A stretch of DNA of 25,127 nt from Candidatus Latescibacterota bacterium (GTDB lineage: Bacteria; Latescibacterota; UBA2968; UBA8231). Under the pieces are notes generated by a model. That model made no database searches and was not told the origin of the DNA. It saw only the letters and a list, made by a program, of their open reading frames with translations. A program made the position numbers and the translations under genes. Location of the stretch: positions 1 to 25,127 of the forward strand of contig JAJDYK010000132.1 of assembly GCA_022825185.1 (NCBI GenBank), given 5' to 3'. Below, one piece after another: positions 7,724-16,223 of this stretch; position 1 is the stretch's first letter, and every line of letters starts with the position of its first letter.

Positions 7724-8572
7724 CTATCCGTTTAGCTCAAAGGCTCGTTGTTTGATGGCAGCGAAATGAGGGATGGACACCTTGCGTAGAGTCTCCACCA
7801 CCTCTTCCCCCTCTAGAGAGCAGCCCGTCTCTTGCTCATAGGCTAAAGCCACCCGCTGGCTTCCTAAGGATTGGACCAAATCTAACACGTCAGAGCCCCA
7901 TCGTGGGCTATCCCCGTGGAATATACCCCGCCAGCCCTGTTTATCTACTTGCTTGACTGAGCAGAAACCACAAGAACGCAACATGGCCTTTACACATTGG
8001 GCCGTGGGAGTCCACCAAGTCGTTGGATCGGAATTGACTTGTGCCCTCTCGCAAAAGCGCATAGAAGGGCTGCGATTGTCTGGCCCTAGTAGACGGCGCT
8101 TGAGAGCCCCCCACAAGCCAAAAGGAGAGTCTAAACGCGTTTCCAAAATCAGCTTTTCGCGGCACAAGCTTGCGACGCGCTCTATACCAAGGAGGGGGTG
8201 GCGCAAGTGGTAGAGGACGCCCAGAAACAGAACGATATCAAAGCATCCATCCTCATCTGGATTCAAACTGAACAAGTCTGCTTGGCGAAATTCTACCTTT
8301 GAATTAAGCAAGGTATGGGCCATGTGAAAGCCAGATGGCGAGTCAATCAAGGGCGAACTGTAATTGTCCACGGCTAGGACACGAGAAGCTCCCCGACGCT
8401 CGCATTCAAAGCTATAGAACCCATCTGAACAGCCGATATCAAGCACCGTCTTGCCGGAAAGGTCCTCAGGCAGTTGCAGCCGCTTAAGTAGGGCTGGCGA
8501 GTCCTGTACGCCCGGAGTTACTGTACCGTCGGGTAAGGAAATGCGGTGCCGCCACCGTGGTACATTCGTCAT
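7724..8572 (-). CDS. SAM-dependent methyltransferase, CmoB-like (DUF1698 type)
   Basis: A 282-residue class I methyltransferase. Motif I is LDIGCSDGFYSF at 44-55, and the acidic residue that binds SAM ribose is in AVDN near 67-70. FDIVLFLGVLYHLRHP at about 111-126 is typical of the tRNA (mo5U34) methyltransferase/CmoB family and its relatives. Many such relatives sit in polysaccharide or natural-product clusters and do not modify tRNA, so the substrate here is open. True CmoB is longer and has a distinct N-terminal part, and I would not use that gene name. By eye the gene is less GC-rich than its neighbours and has a 185-bp AT-rich upstream gap, which may indicate acquisition by transfer. The ATG at 8570-8572 has only a weak ribosome-binding site. 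The LRR gene follows after about 45 bp. Confidence 0.75.
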   Translation of the reverse strand: MTNVPRWRHRISLPDGTVTPGVQDSPALLKRLQLPEDLSGKTVLDIGCSDGFYSFECERRGASRVLAVDNYSSPLIDSPSGFHMAHTLLNSKVEFRQADLFSLNPDEDGCFDIVLFLGVLYHLRHPLLGIERVASLCREKLILETRLDSPFGLWGALKRRLLGPDNRSPSMRFCERAQVNSDPTTWWTPTAQCVKAMLRSCGFCSVKQVDKQGWRGIFHGDSPRWGSDVLDLVQSLGSQRVALAYEQETGCSLEGEEVVETLRKVSIPHFAAIKQRAFELNG

Positions 8573-8757
8573 GTAATACGATCCAGTTTGAAGTTATCCA
8601 TTTAATCAGCGTCCTTATCTTCTTTGGCTTGGGATAAGAGAATCTTGACAAGATACATTCCTGCCCTAAAAGTATCCACACGTTTTTTTACGCCCTACAT
8701 AAGTATTCAGACATTTGTATTTTTAGCCAGATGCAATGAGACCGCCTGCTGTTCAAC
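8573..8757. other. AT-rich intergenic gap between methyltransferase and GT-C-like gene
   Basis: This 185-bp gap between two same-strand genes is noticeably richer in A and T than its flanks. It separates the methyltransferase from the upstream membrane-protein genes and probably carries the methyltransferase promoter. I found no -35/-10 pair that I would defend, no coding signal and no convincing terminator hairpin. Confidence 0.35.
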
Positions 8758-10668
8758 CTATCTGTCCATTGGTGTCACCACTCGGTAGCCTATTACGCCG
8801 TCGTGCTCGTAAAATTGCTCCAGAGGCAAACCGGCCTCCAAATAGTGCCGGACCGGTGCGTAATCGCTATAAGGCGGATGTACGAACACATAGCCCAAAT
8901 TGACAGCTTGCACCAGATCACCCAGCGAGCCTGAGCGCGGTATCTGCTTTAATGGCGCGTCGGCGAGGAAACGGCGCACCGAGTTGTTGCGTAGTAGTCG
9001 TTCGCGCAAAAAGGTTGGCGAATGAGACAAAAGCTCTCGTAGCTGTTCTCGGATAGCGGGCCGACGAGCTGCCGTTGGCGAAGGATGCCTCGGCAATTCC
9101 TCCTGCAGGGCCAAGAGTTGGCCGACTCCGGGTAGCGCCGTCATGCGTTGCAGTCCGTCTTCGGGAGCCCGTGCAACAAAGCCACCTATCAGCCGTTTTC
9201 CGTGAACAGTCTGGAACAATTGTCGCTCGTCGAAACTGCGCCCCGTGCTTCCCCAGCCAGTGCGCCAGCCCAAGGGCACCTCCATCACCGTTACGTCACG
9301 GTGATCGCCAGCGACCTCGGCGTAGGCGTCGGGGATTTCTACTGCCGCGACCTGATAGGGCAGCCTGAAAAACTCTAAGGCAATCAGCGCAGCAACCGCC
9401 GTCATCCAGCGAACCGGATGCGCTACCCGGCCTAGCCAATAGCTCATGGTATATGCGCTGAGTACCGCTAAGCCCAACATGACCATAATATCGAAACGCG
9501 CCGCCACCCGTGCTCCCTTGATCAGGGGCACGTAGCGCACAAGTGCGTAGGGCAATGGCACAGCAAAGCGCCCTTCTCCAAACGCGAAGACAAAGTCCCC
9601 GCCGATGTGGAGCAGCGTCCCCAGCGAGAGCAGGAAAAATGCCAGCGTCAACCAGAGCCATCCCCTGATGTCCTCTTCGCCCCACAAGCGCAGGACGCAC
9701 ACTGCCAACAGCCCAAGCACCACATAGCCAGAAAACACCGTCGCCTCCACCGCATTGCCACCGGAAAAAACCTTGTAGGCCTCAGCTCCTACATCGCCAT
9801 AGAGCAGGCTGCCCGGCGGCGGTGTTACAAAAGCCAGCAGGTCTGCCCCCAGCTTGGCCGAGGAGGCTCCCCCGTAAATGTAGCCACTCTGTGCCGTCTC
9901 AAAGACCACCCACATAATAGGCGCGAAACCGACTGCGACGATAGCCCCCATAAGTGCAAAGTGTGCAAGAAAGGTCCCGTTTAGCACCTCCAACCGGTCG
10001 CGGTAGGATCGCCAACCGAGGTAAAATGCCGTGAACAACGTCAGGTAGATAAGGTAGTAGTAATCGCAATAGGCCGTCAGCAACAGGCACAGTCCACCGC
10101 CCCAGGCCCAGCGTTGCTCCTTCGTTTCTACCAAGCGAATCAGACAGAGCACATAGAGGGGAATCCATTCACTGCTCAGACAGTTGAAATGACTTAGACT
10201 GCGGGTCAACATATAGGGACTGAAGGCGTAGATCAGCCCGGCGATCCACGCGGCCCGGCCATCGCCAGTTAGATAGCGTGCCAGCAAGAACATCCCCCAA
10301 CCGGCCGTGGCAAATGTCGCCAAGATCAGGATATTATAGGTCGTCCAAGCACTGCATAACCACTGCAAGGGCACTGCCAATACAGCTTTAAAAAAGACGA
10401 AGGAGTGGAAGACCAGCGACGCGCCGTAGGGTACGAAGATATAGTCGCAAAAAAGTGGCGAGATGCCCTCGGACAGGGCTTTCTTCATCCACCACAGGTT
10501 CCATATATAGATTGGCACATCGCCTTTACCGCCGGGTACGTGGGTCGTCAGACGAAAGACCAGCGGGTATGTGAAGACGAGACTGCACACCAAGTAGGAC
10601 AGGAGAACGTGCAGCGAGCAGCGACGGATCACGGACACCTTCTTTATTGGAGAAAACGGGCGAGGCAT
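8758..10668 (-). CDS. Large multi-span GT-C-like membrane protein (putative glycosyltransferase)
   Basis: A 636-residue protein with many hydrophobic segments over residues 15-440 and a soluble C-terminal part of about 190 residues. The first extracytoplasmic loop, PGGKGDVPIYIWNLWW, has an acidic residue at about position 50, where GT-C enzymes place their first catalytic or metal-binding Asp. The fold pattern resembles uncharacterised GT-C/YfhO-like proteins of bacterial envelope loci. If it is a GT-C enzyme, it would move a sugar from a polyprenyl-phosphate donor to an acceptor on the periplasmic side. The ATG at 10668 lacks a Shine-Dalgarno sequence. A GTG at about 10632 has AAGAAGG five bases upstream and leaves two arginines before the first membrane span, so it may be the true start. 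A second GT-C-like gene lies 36 bp upstream. Confidence 0.65.
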   Translation of the reverse strand: MPRPFSPIKKVSVIRRCSLHVLLSYLVCSLVFTYPLVFRLTTHVPGGKGDVPIYIWNLWWMKKALSEGISPLFCDYIFVPYGASLVFHSFVFFKAVLAVPLQWLCSAWTTYNILILATFATAGWGMFLLARYLTGDGRAAWIAGLIYAFSPYMLTRSLSHFNCLSSEWIPLYVLCLIRLVETKEQRWAWGGGLCLLLTAYCDYYYLIYLTLFTAFYLGWRSYRDRLEVLNGTFLAHFALMGAIVAVGFAPIMWVVFETAQSGYIYGGASSAKLGADLLAFVTPPPGSLLYGDVGAEAYKVFSGGNAVEATVFSGYVVLGLLAVCVLRLWGEEDIRGWLWLTLAFFLLSLGTLLHIGGDFVFAFGEGRFAVPLPYALVRYVPLIKGARVAARFDIMVMLGLAVLSAYTMSYWLGRVAHPVRWMTAVAALIALEFFRLPYQVAAVEIPDAYAEVAGDHRDVTVMEVPLGWRTGWGSTGRSFDERQLFQTVHGKRLIGGFVARAPEDGLQRMTALPGVGQLLALQEELPRHPSPTAARRPAIREQLRELLSHSPTFLRERLLRNNSVRRFLADAPLKQIPRSGSLGDLVQAVNLGYVFVHPPYSDYAPVRHYLEAGLPLEQFYEHDGVIGYRVVTPMDR

Positions 10669-10704
10669 TTCAAAAGATGCGAGCGGTCGGCAAGGGCAAA
10701 CGAC

Positions 10705-12318
10705 CTATTGTTTGAGGAAACGCAGCACAAACGTCGGCACCACCGGATCGTGCCACACCACCTGGAAGCGGCTTTCGTATTCCTTAATGGCCGGATACAG
10801 GTATTGTCCCGTCTGCGGAAAACCGAGGCTTTCCAACACCGCGTAATCAACCTTTTCGCGCTCCATGTAGGCCAGAACTTTTGCCGGTTCGTCAAAGGGA
10901 AAGCCGACGCAGCGCCGGCCCGAGACGATGTACATCCAGTAGCCCTTGCGGCACAGTACGATGGCGTCTTCCGGCGCGTTGGCTTTGAGCCATTGACCGG
11001 CCTGATAGTAGCGAAGCCAAGGCGGAGGATAGTCGGCAGCCGCGTAGTCAGCTAGGCGTTTGACGCCGCCGGCTTGGCCGATAATGCATACTAGAAAGCA
11101 ACCCCATATCGCGAATCTGCCCACATCGCCCCCAGCTAGCCTATTGCGAATTTGCAAAACGGCCCAGACCCCCACCAAGACGAGCACCGGCACAATCGGC
11201 ACCAAAAAGCGATCTCCCGGCCAAGGCCACAATAACACGATTCCCATAAAAAAGGCCGCGTAGAGCAGGAACAGCAGGTGTTCGCCGCGCTTGATACAGA
11301 GCACCGTCACCGCAACGGCGAGCGCGATTAGCAACAACGGTGCGGGGTGAAAAATCGTCTCAGTGCCGCCAAAAAAAGGCACCAAAGTATTGGGCAGTTC
11401 CCCCGTCAGATAGCGATACACATGGCCGATAAAGCGCTCGACAAAACCGCCCACGTCGAGCAAGCCCCGCTCTGGGTGGTAGGGATTGACCATGAAGAGC
11501 TGTTTGATATAGACGCTACCGCCACCTACCGCTTGATTGCGCAACGTCCACGGCAGCCAGCAGACAAACGCCGCGCCGCCAAAGAGCAAACACCGCCGGA
11601 AATCGCGCCGAAGCAACAGATAGACCACCACAGCCGCCACCAGCGCGATCCCAACCGTGCGGATGTAGTACGCCCAAATGGTGCAGGCAAATCCGCCGAC
11701 GAGCCACCAATTTCCCCTGAGACCCTCGCGCCCAACGCCTCGTTCGACAAGCCACAGCGCCAAAAGCGAAAAAGTCAGATAGGGCACTTCGGACATGACT
11801 TGGTGCGCGTAGTGCAGCAGCAGCGGGCCATAGACTGCGCCGGTCGGCCCGTGCGTCAAATAGCTCTTGCCGAGCACGACACTTAGCGTCACCACCGCTA
11901 GGCCGGGCAATACGCCCACCCGCTCCTTGGCCAATTGGTACAGCACCCCCATCCCCAATGCGAAGAGCACCAGCACCCAAACCTTCATCGGCACCCAATC
12001 GCCGGGAAAAGCCCACGCCAAAGGAGCCAACAACAGGGGAAAACCAAAAGGGTACTTGGTCGCTGGCTTGGGATCGGGCGAGTTGATGTGCAAAAGCCCC
12101 TCGCCTTGGGCTAGACTATGCGCCAGCGTGATGAATTCGGCGTTGTCGCCGCTGAGGGAAAGTTTGGCGTCAAAGGTCCAGATCCCTAGGAGGAATGTCG
12201 CCGCGACAACCCAAGGCGTTTCCAATAACCTGACTATGCGCGTACCAATATCCACTTTGAGATCCTGTTGCTCAGATTTTTTAGGCGCTGCTTTCTTTTT
12301 TCGGGAGGATGCCTTCAT
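10705..12318 (-). CDS. GT-C / ArnT-PMT-like (GT39 family-like) membrane glycosyltransferase
   Basis: The 537-residue protein has a lysine-rich cytoplasmic N-terminus (KKKAAPKK), a first membrane span, then SGDNAEFITLAHSLAQGEG. Asp58 lies in the first periplasmic loop, as in PMT/ArnT-type GT-C enzymes. KYPFGFPLLLAPLAW and about ten more hydrophobic spans follow, ending in a soluble C-terminal domain of around 110 residues. Members of this superfamily use polyprenyl-phosphate sugars to glycosylate lipids or proteins outside the inner membrane. It lies in a same-strand run with the other GT-C-like protein (36 bp downstream) and the YwaF-like gene (10 bp upstream), so co-transcription is likely. 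The DPM1-like enzyme at 1356-2081 is a candidate donor supplier. The acceptor and sugar cannot be read from sequence. Confidence 0.72.
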   Translation of the reverse strand: MKASSRKKKAAPKKSEQQDLKVDIGTRIVRLLETPWVVAATFLLGIWTFDAKLSLSGDNAEFITLAHSLAQGEGLLHINSPDPKPATKYPFGFPLLLAPLAWAFPGDWVPMKVWVLVLFALGMGVLYQLAKERVGVLPGLAVVTLSVVLGKSYLTHGPTGAVYGPLLLHYAHQVMSEVPYLTFSLLALWLVERGVGREGLRGNWWLVGGFACTIWAYYIRTVGIALVAAVVVYLLLRRDFRRCLLFGGAAFVCWLPWTLRNQAVGGGSVYIKQLFMVNPYHPERGLLDVGGFVERFIGHVYRYLTGELPNTLVPFFGGTETIFHPAPLLLIALAVAVTVLCIKRGEHLLFLLYAAFFMGIVLLWPWPGDRFLVPIVPVLVLVGVWAVLQIRNRLAGGDVGRFAIWGCFLVCIIGQAGGVKRLADYAAADYPPPWLRYYQAGQWLKANAPEDAIVLCRKGYWMYIVSGRRCVGFPFDEPAKVLAYMEREKVDYAVLESLGFPQTGQYLYPAIKEYESRFQVVWHDPVVPTFVLRFLKQ

Positions 12319-12328
12319 GGATAAACAC

Positions 12329-13027
12329 TCACGAACTATCTACCTTGCGTCCGATTTTAAAGGGTATCAATAACACGTAAAACAAAACGAGCGCCACGCC
12401 GTCGAGAATTGGGATATACCACGGCCACGGAGCAAAGAAAAACGGCGATTGGGTAACGGGCGGCCGGTTGAGGAACATGTAGTTGCTCCCGAGCGCCCAA
12501 TTGACGCCGAACGCGACAATGGCCAAGAGATTGAGCAGCGCAAAGACGCGAAGGACGGACTTGGACGTCGGTCGCATGCCGAGGCCCCAAGTTGCGAACA
12601 GCGCACCAGCGACAATGCCGCCGTGGGCAATGAAATACTGAAAGAAGCGATACGCTGGATAGTCAGCTATGAGCGGCGGCGTGACAACGGCATTGGTCGC
12701 GCCGGCGAGTCCCCAGAAGTAGGCGATTTCATACGCCGTCTGCCAGCGGAAGATGAGCGCGGCAGCGACGGCGAAGACGGTAATGCTACAGACGTGCAAC
12801 GGCAGGTACCACCGCACAAACTCGTACGCTCCGACCATCGCCACGCGCTGGCCCCAAGGCAGGATCTCGTTGAGCAAGAGCACGCCCGCGAATGCACCGC
12901 AAACGGCTTGAGTCGCCCGTGCCGAATTGAGCCGCTTGACGACGAAGGTCAAGAAGACCGGCAAGGCGAGCGTCACAATCATCGCGGCGATGTGGGAAAG
13001 GCCGAGAAACTCGAACTGGCTGGACAT
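12329..13027 (-). CDS. TIGR02206/YwaF-like integral membrane protein
   Basis: This 232-residue protein has six or seven predicted membrane segments and almost no soluble domain. WYLPLHVCSI, NYMFLNRPP and PWPWYI match the pattern I associate with the conserved TIGR02206 (YwaF) family. The function of that family is unknown to me, and nothing in the sequence indicates a catalytic site beyond conserved polar residues within spans. It lies 43 bp after ppk2 and 10 bp before the GT-C-like gene on the same strand, so it probably belongs to a ppk2-led transcript. The ATG at 13025-13027 follows GAUGAGACGCC-like sequence with a weak GAG ribosome-binding site. Confidence 0.75.
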   Translation of the reverse strand: MSSQFEFLGLSHIAAMIVTLALPVFLTFVVKRLNSARATQAVCGAFAGVLLLNEILPWGQRVAMVGAYEFVRWYLPLHVCSITVFAVAAALIFRWQTAYEIAYFWGLAGATNAVVTPPLIADYPAYRFFQYFIAHGGIVAGALFATWGLGMRPTSKSVLRVFALLNLLAIVAFGVNWALGSNYMFLNRPPVTQSPFFFAPWPWYIPILDGVALVLFYVLLIPFKIGRKVDSS

Positions 13028-13070
13028 GGCGTCTCATCGCTCGCACTCAGATAAGTCGCAAAACCGCTTT

Positions 13071-13874
13071 TCAGTACTTCTCATCGACAAAGTGCAACTT
13101 GCTGTGCGGCGGACGCTGGTACTCGCCGTGAGGCGGGCGCGACGGCAGCTTGATCTTTTTCGGCATCACATCTTTATAGGGCAGTTGGCCAAGGATGTGC
13201 GCGATGCAGTTGAGACGCGCTCGGCGCTTGTCGTCGGCCTCCACTGTGTACCAAGGCGCTTCGGGAATGTCCGTGTAGAAAAACGCCTCGTCTTTGGCCT
13301 TGGAGTACTCGACCCACATATCCCGCGATTTGAGGTCTATATCGCTGAGCTTCCAGTGCTTGAGCGGATTCCGGGCGCGCTCTTGAAAGCGGCTTTCTTG
13401 CTCTTCCTCGCTCACCGACAGCCAGTACTTGAGCAAGATGATCCCCGAGCGCACCAGCATGCGCTCGAACTCCGGGCACGAGTGGAGGAATTCCCAATAC
13501 TCCTCCTCGGTGCAAAAGCCCATCACCCGCTCGACGCCGCTGCGGTTGTACCAACTGCGATCGAAAATCACGATCTCACCGGCAGCCGGTAGGTGGGCTA
13601 CGTAGCGCTGGAAGTACCACTGGGTGCGCTCGCGGTCCGACGGCGTGCCCAAGGCCACCACGCGCGCGCCGCGCGGATTGAGCGGCTCGGTAATGCGCTT
13701 TATGGTCCCGCCTTTGCCAGCCGTGTCGCGTCCCTCAAAGACGATCACAACCCGCAACCCTTGGTCCTTGATCCAGTGCTGCAACGTGACCAATTCGTGG
13801 TGCAACTTGGTCAATTCGCGCTCGTAGTTCTTCCGCTTCATCTTCTCCGGCTTGGCGTTCTTTTTAGTCTGCAT
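13071..13874 (-). CDS. ppk2: Polyphosphate kinase 2 (PPK2, class I type)
   Basis: The 267-residue, single-domain P-loop kinase shows the Walker A sequence GRDTAGKGG at about 48-56, Walker B FDRSWYNR at 104-111, and the basic lid region with KSRDMWVEY. These features and WYNRSGVERVMGF fit class I PPK2. Such enzymes use polyphosphate to phosphorylate nucleoside diphosphates, or run in reverse, in the cytoplasm. The N-terminal 20 residues are lysine-rich and probably flexible. I chose the ATG at 13872-13874 because GGAG lies seven bases upstream; a TTG at 13880 is less likely. It is the first gene of a same-strand run with YwaF-like and GT-C-like membrane proteins, and it diverges from the sulfatase across about 145 bp. 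It might regenerate nucleotide for sugar activation, which is inference from position only. Confidence 0.93.
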   Translation of the reverse strand: MQTKKNAKPEKMKRKNYERELTKLHHELVTLQHWIKDQGLRVVIVFEGRDTAGKGGTIKRITEPLNPRGARVVALGTPSDRERTQWYFQRYVAHLPAAGEIVIFDRSWYNRSGVERVMGFCTEEEYWEFLHSCPEFERMLVRSGIILLKYWLSVSEEEQESRFQERARNPLKHWKLSDIDLKSRDMWVEYSKAKDEAFFYTDIPEAPWYTVEADDKRRARLNCIAHILGQLPYKDVMPKKIKLPSRPPHGEYQRPPHSKLHFVDEKY

Positions 13875-14019
13875 ACCCAATCTCCATCGCTCGCGGTTCG
13901 CCGTTCAAAAAAACGTACACAAGGCCGTAGCGCGAGAAAAATCGGCCCCGCCCCATCTTGCTCGACCCCGACCAGCCGCGTACCTTGTCGCGCACACTAC
14001 ATAACCGACAAGGACCCTT
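13875..14019. other. Divergent intergenic region (ppk2 / sulfatase)
   Basis: This region of about 145 bp holds the start signals for both divergent genes: GGAG before ppk2 and AAGGA before the sulfatase. It is GC-rich apart from ACATAACC near 14000, which might be part of a -10 box. No partner -35 with normal spacing was found. An ACAAGG near 13918 and a CCTTGT near 13984 form a loose inverted pair of uncertain meaning. Confidence 0.3.
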
Positions 14020-15552
14020 ATGAGCCAATCATCCCGCCCCAACCTGCTCTACATCCACTCCGACCAGCACAGCCCCTACGTCGCTGGCTGCTACGGCGAT
14101 CCCTTGGTCGAGACCCCCCACCTCGATGCCCTCGCCGAGCGCGGCGTAGTATTCGACAACACCTATTGCCCCTCGCCGATTTGCGTGCCCTCGCGGATGT
14201 CCATGCTCTCGGGCCGCTATCCTTGCGACAATCAAGTCTGGACCAACAGCCACATCCTCGACTCCGGCATCCCCACCTTCGCCCACGCCATGGGTGCCGG
14301 CGGCTACCACCCTGTTCTCATCGGCCGCATGCACTCGGTCGGGCCGGACCAACTGCACGGGTACGCCGAGCGGCTCGTCGGCGACCACGGCCCCAACCAA
14401 CCCGGAGGCCAAGGCGTCGATCACGGCCAACTCTCGGGCACGGCCGGGCCGGGCCGCGTCAGCCTGCGCCTGTCTGGCCACGGCCAGAGCGCCTACCAAG
14501 TCCACGACGAAGACGTCACCGCCGTGACCGTTGACTACCTCAACCGCCTCGGCGTCGCCAAGCGCGCCGGCCAAGCCGCAGAGCCGTTTTCACTCTCGGT
14601 CGGTTTCATGCTGCCGCACCAGCCCTTTGTCGCCCGCTTGCAAGATTATCGCTACTACTATGAAAACATCACTCCCCCACAAATTCCTGAACCCTTCGGT
14701 GACCACCTCCATCCTCACATCAAGCGCTGGCGCCAAGCCTGCGAGATTGAGGAAGTCAGCGAAGAAGAAATCCGCCGTGCCCGCGCCGCCTATTGGGCGC
14801 TAGTCCACCGCATGGACGCGCTAATCGGCCAGATCATGGCCGCACTGCGGGAAAACGACTTGGAGGAAAATACCCTCGTCCTCTACACGTCGGACCACGG
14901 CGAGCAGGTCGGCGAGCACGGTCTGTGGTGGAAGCAGACCTTTTACGAGGACTCGGTTAAGGTCCCAGCCATACTCGCTTGGCCCGGACACTTGCCCGCA
15001 GACACTCGCTGCGACCGGGTAATTTCTTCACTCGACCTCAACGCCACCATGCTCGACGCCTTGGGCTGCCCGGCCCTACCCCACTCGCGGGGCCGCAGCC
15101 TACTGCCCTTGCTCTCGGATCCCCAAAACGCCGAGTGGGACGACGTCGCGTTCTCCGAGTTCTGCCAAGACGCGGCCGGGGCCGGCGGGCCCTTCTCAGA
15201 AGAGGGCATTTTCCAGCGCATGATTCGGCGCGGGCCGTGGAAGCTCAACTACTACCACGGCCAACCCTGTCAGCTTTTTAACCTCCAGGACGACCCACGC
15301 GAATGCCAAGATCTAGCAGCTAACCCGGCCCACCAAGAAACGCTGGCCGCCCTCAAAGCCGAAGTCCTAGACGGATGGGACCCAGAGTGGATCGCCGCGC
15401 GCATGGCCGCGCTCCGCGCCGACCGATCCATCCTAACCGCGTGGGGCCGCACCGTACAACCCCCCGACCAGTGCCGCTGGAAGCTCGACCCGGCCATGGA
15501 TTACCTCGACCCAGAGCAACTCGACAACAACCAGCGCAATACCAACAAATGA
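14020..15552 (+). CDS. Type I sulfatase, cytoplasmic (choline-sulfatase-like)
   Basis: A 510-residue alkaline-phosphatase-superfamily hydrolase. The signature CVPSR at residues 55-59, within CPSPICVPSRMSMLSGRYP, gives the cysteine converted to formylglycine. An N-terminal metal site is seen in HSDQH (13-17), and the second in TSDHGEQVGEHGLWWK. The lack of a signal peptide and the ExDSVKVP region resemble choline sulfatase and related cytosolic enzymes rather than secreted polysaccharide sulfatases. Substrate assignment is tentative. AAGGA at 14010-14014 lies five bases before the ATG, so the start is well supported. No formylglycine-generating enzyme gene is in the window, so maturation must depend on one elsewhere. 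The last 52 bp overlap the convergent membrane-protein gene. The codons are strongly GC-ending, like the bulk of the window. Confidence 0.9.
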   Translation: MSQSSRPNLLYIHSDQHSPYVAGCYGDPLVETPHLDALAERGVVFDNTYCPSPICVPSRMSMLSGRYPCDNQVWTNSHILDSGIPTFAHAMGAGGYHPVLIGRMHSVGPDQLHGYAERLVGDHGPNQPGGQGVDHGQLSGTAGPGRVSLRLSGHGQSAYQVHDEDVTAVTVDYLNRLGVAKRAGQAAEPFSLSVGFMLPHQPFVARLQDYRYYYENITPPQIPEPFGDHLHPHIKRWRQACEIEEVSEEEIRRARAAYWALVHRMDALIGQIMAALRENDLEENTLVLYTSDHGEQVGEHGLWWKQTFYEDSVKVPAILAWPGHLPADTRCDRVISSLDLNATMLDALGCPALPHSRGRSLLPLLSDPQNAEWDDVAFSEFCQDAAGAGGPFSEEGIFQRMIRRGPWKLNYYHGQPCQLFNLQDDPRECQDLAANPAHQETLAALKAEVLDGWDPEWIAARMAALRADRSILTAWGRTVQPPDQCRWKLDPAMDYLDPEQLDNNQRNTNK

Positions 15553-16214
15553 CCCAATAGGGCGGCTGGTGCCAAGACCGTCGGCAGCCAGACGTAGGGC
15601 GCATAAGTGGCGAACGTGCTATCCGGCTCGTTGGTGAAGATGCGGAACTCCGTCGGCATGGAGAGGGCCGCGATGACCATTGCCTCAGCCAGTAGCATCA
15701 ACCCAAGCACATTCCAAGTCCATATCGCGTAGGAGCCCACCTTGCCGCGCCAGACCAGCCAAGCCATGGCCGGCGCGGTCAAGCCGACGAAGATGTCGAA
15801 GTTGATCCCCGCGTAGGTCATCTGCACCGGCACTTGCCCGGCCTGGTACATTCCTCGTAAGAACACGGCGACCGGCACGCGGAAAAACTGGAAGCCAATC
15901 AGTCCGACCGGGCCGACTGCAGCCACCAGCGTGGCCCCCATCCGCGAAAAGGCCGCCCCACCCGTTAGGATCATCAAGGCTGTGAAGAGGGGGAGCGAAA
16001 AGCCGCGTAGTTCGCCCGAGAGCGCAGCTAGCCCGGTCGCCACCAACCAGAGCATCGCTCCCATGGCCGCCCGCATCGTCCACAGGTCGGCGGCCTGCCC
16101 TACCCGCTGGACCGCGACGCGCACGGCCAACACCAAAAGCGCCAAAACGCCCAAGACCGTGGCGAAAAAGAGCGCGTCAATGCGGAGGGGGACTTTGTCG
16201 AGCGCTAGTTCCAT
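15501..16214 (-). CDS. Uncharacterised integral membrane protein
   Basis: The 237-residue protein has about seven hydrophobic segments. I do not recognise a named family. Notable sequence in the middle is FFRVPVAVFLRGMYQAGQVPVQM followed by a polar INFDIF stretch, where a conserved Arg and Asp sit close to membrane spans; the C-terminal part contains TFATYAPYVWLP. These look conserved in character but give no reaction. The ATG at 16212-16214 lies 9 bp after the mazG stop, so it is probably co-transcribed with mazG. Its 3' end runs 52 bp into the sulfatase on the other strand, an unusually long convergent overlap, though GC-rich codon use continues to the stop. It is probably real, given its hydrophobic pattern and operon position. 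Confidence 0.7.
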   Translation of the reverse strand: MELALDKVPLRIDALFFATVLGVLALLVLAVRVAVQRVGQAADLWTMRAAMGAMLWLVATGLAALSGELRGFSLPLFTALMILTGGAAFSRMGATLVAAVGPVGLIGFQFFRVPVAVFLRGMYQAGQVPVQMTYAGINFDIFVGLTAPAMAWLVWRGKVGSYAIWTWNVLGLMLLAEAMVIAALSMPTEFRIFTNEPDSTFATYAPYVWLPTVLAPAALLGHLLVLRWLLSSCSGSR

Positions 16215-16223
16215 ATCGCTTGC

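Noticed and set aside
12449..13054. Plus-strand frame of 201 codons opposite the YwaF-like gene
   Set aside because: The charged, repetitive composition is the expected antisense image of a hydrophobic membrane protein.
13593..14534. Plus-strand frame of 313 codons spanning the ppk2/sulfatase gap
   Set aside because: It runs antisense through ppk2 and out of frame into the sulfatase. Its later part is low-complexity Arg/Pro/Leu, typical of GC-rich shadow frames.
14029..14574. Minus-strand frame of 181 codons opposite the sulfatase
   Set aside because: Valine, alanine and glycine-rich antisense frame; the sulfatase active-site motifs in the plus frame explain the conservation.
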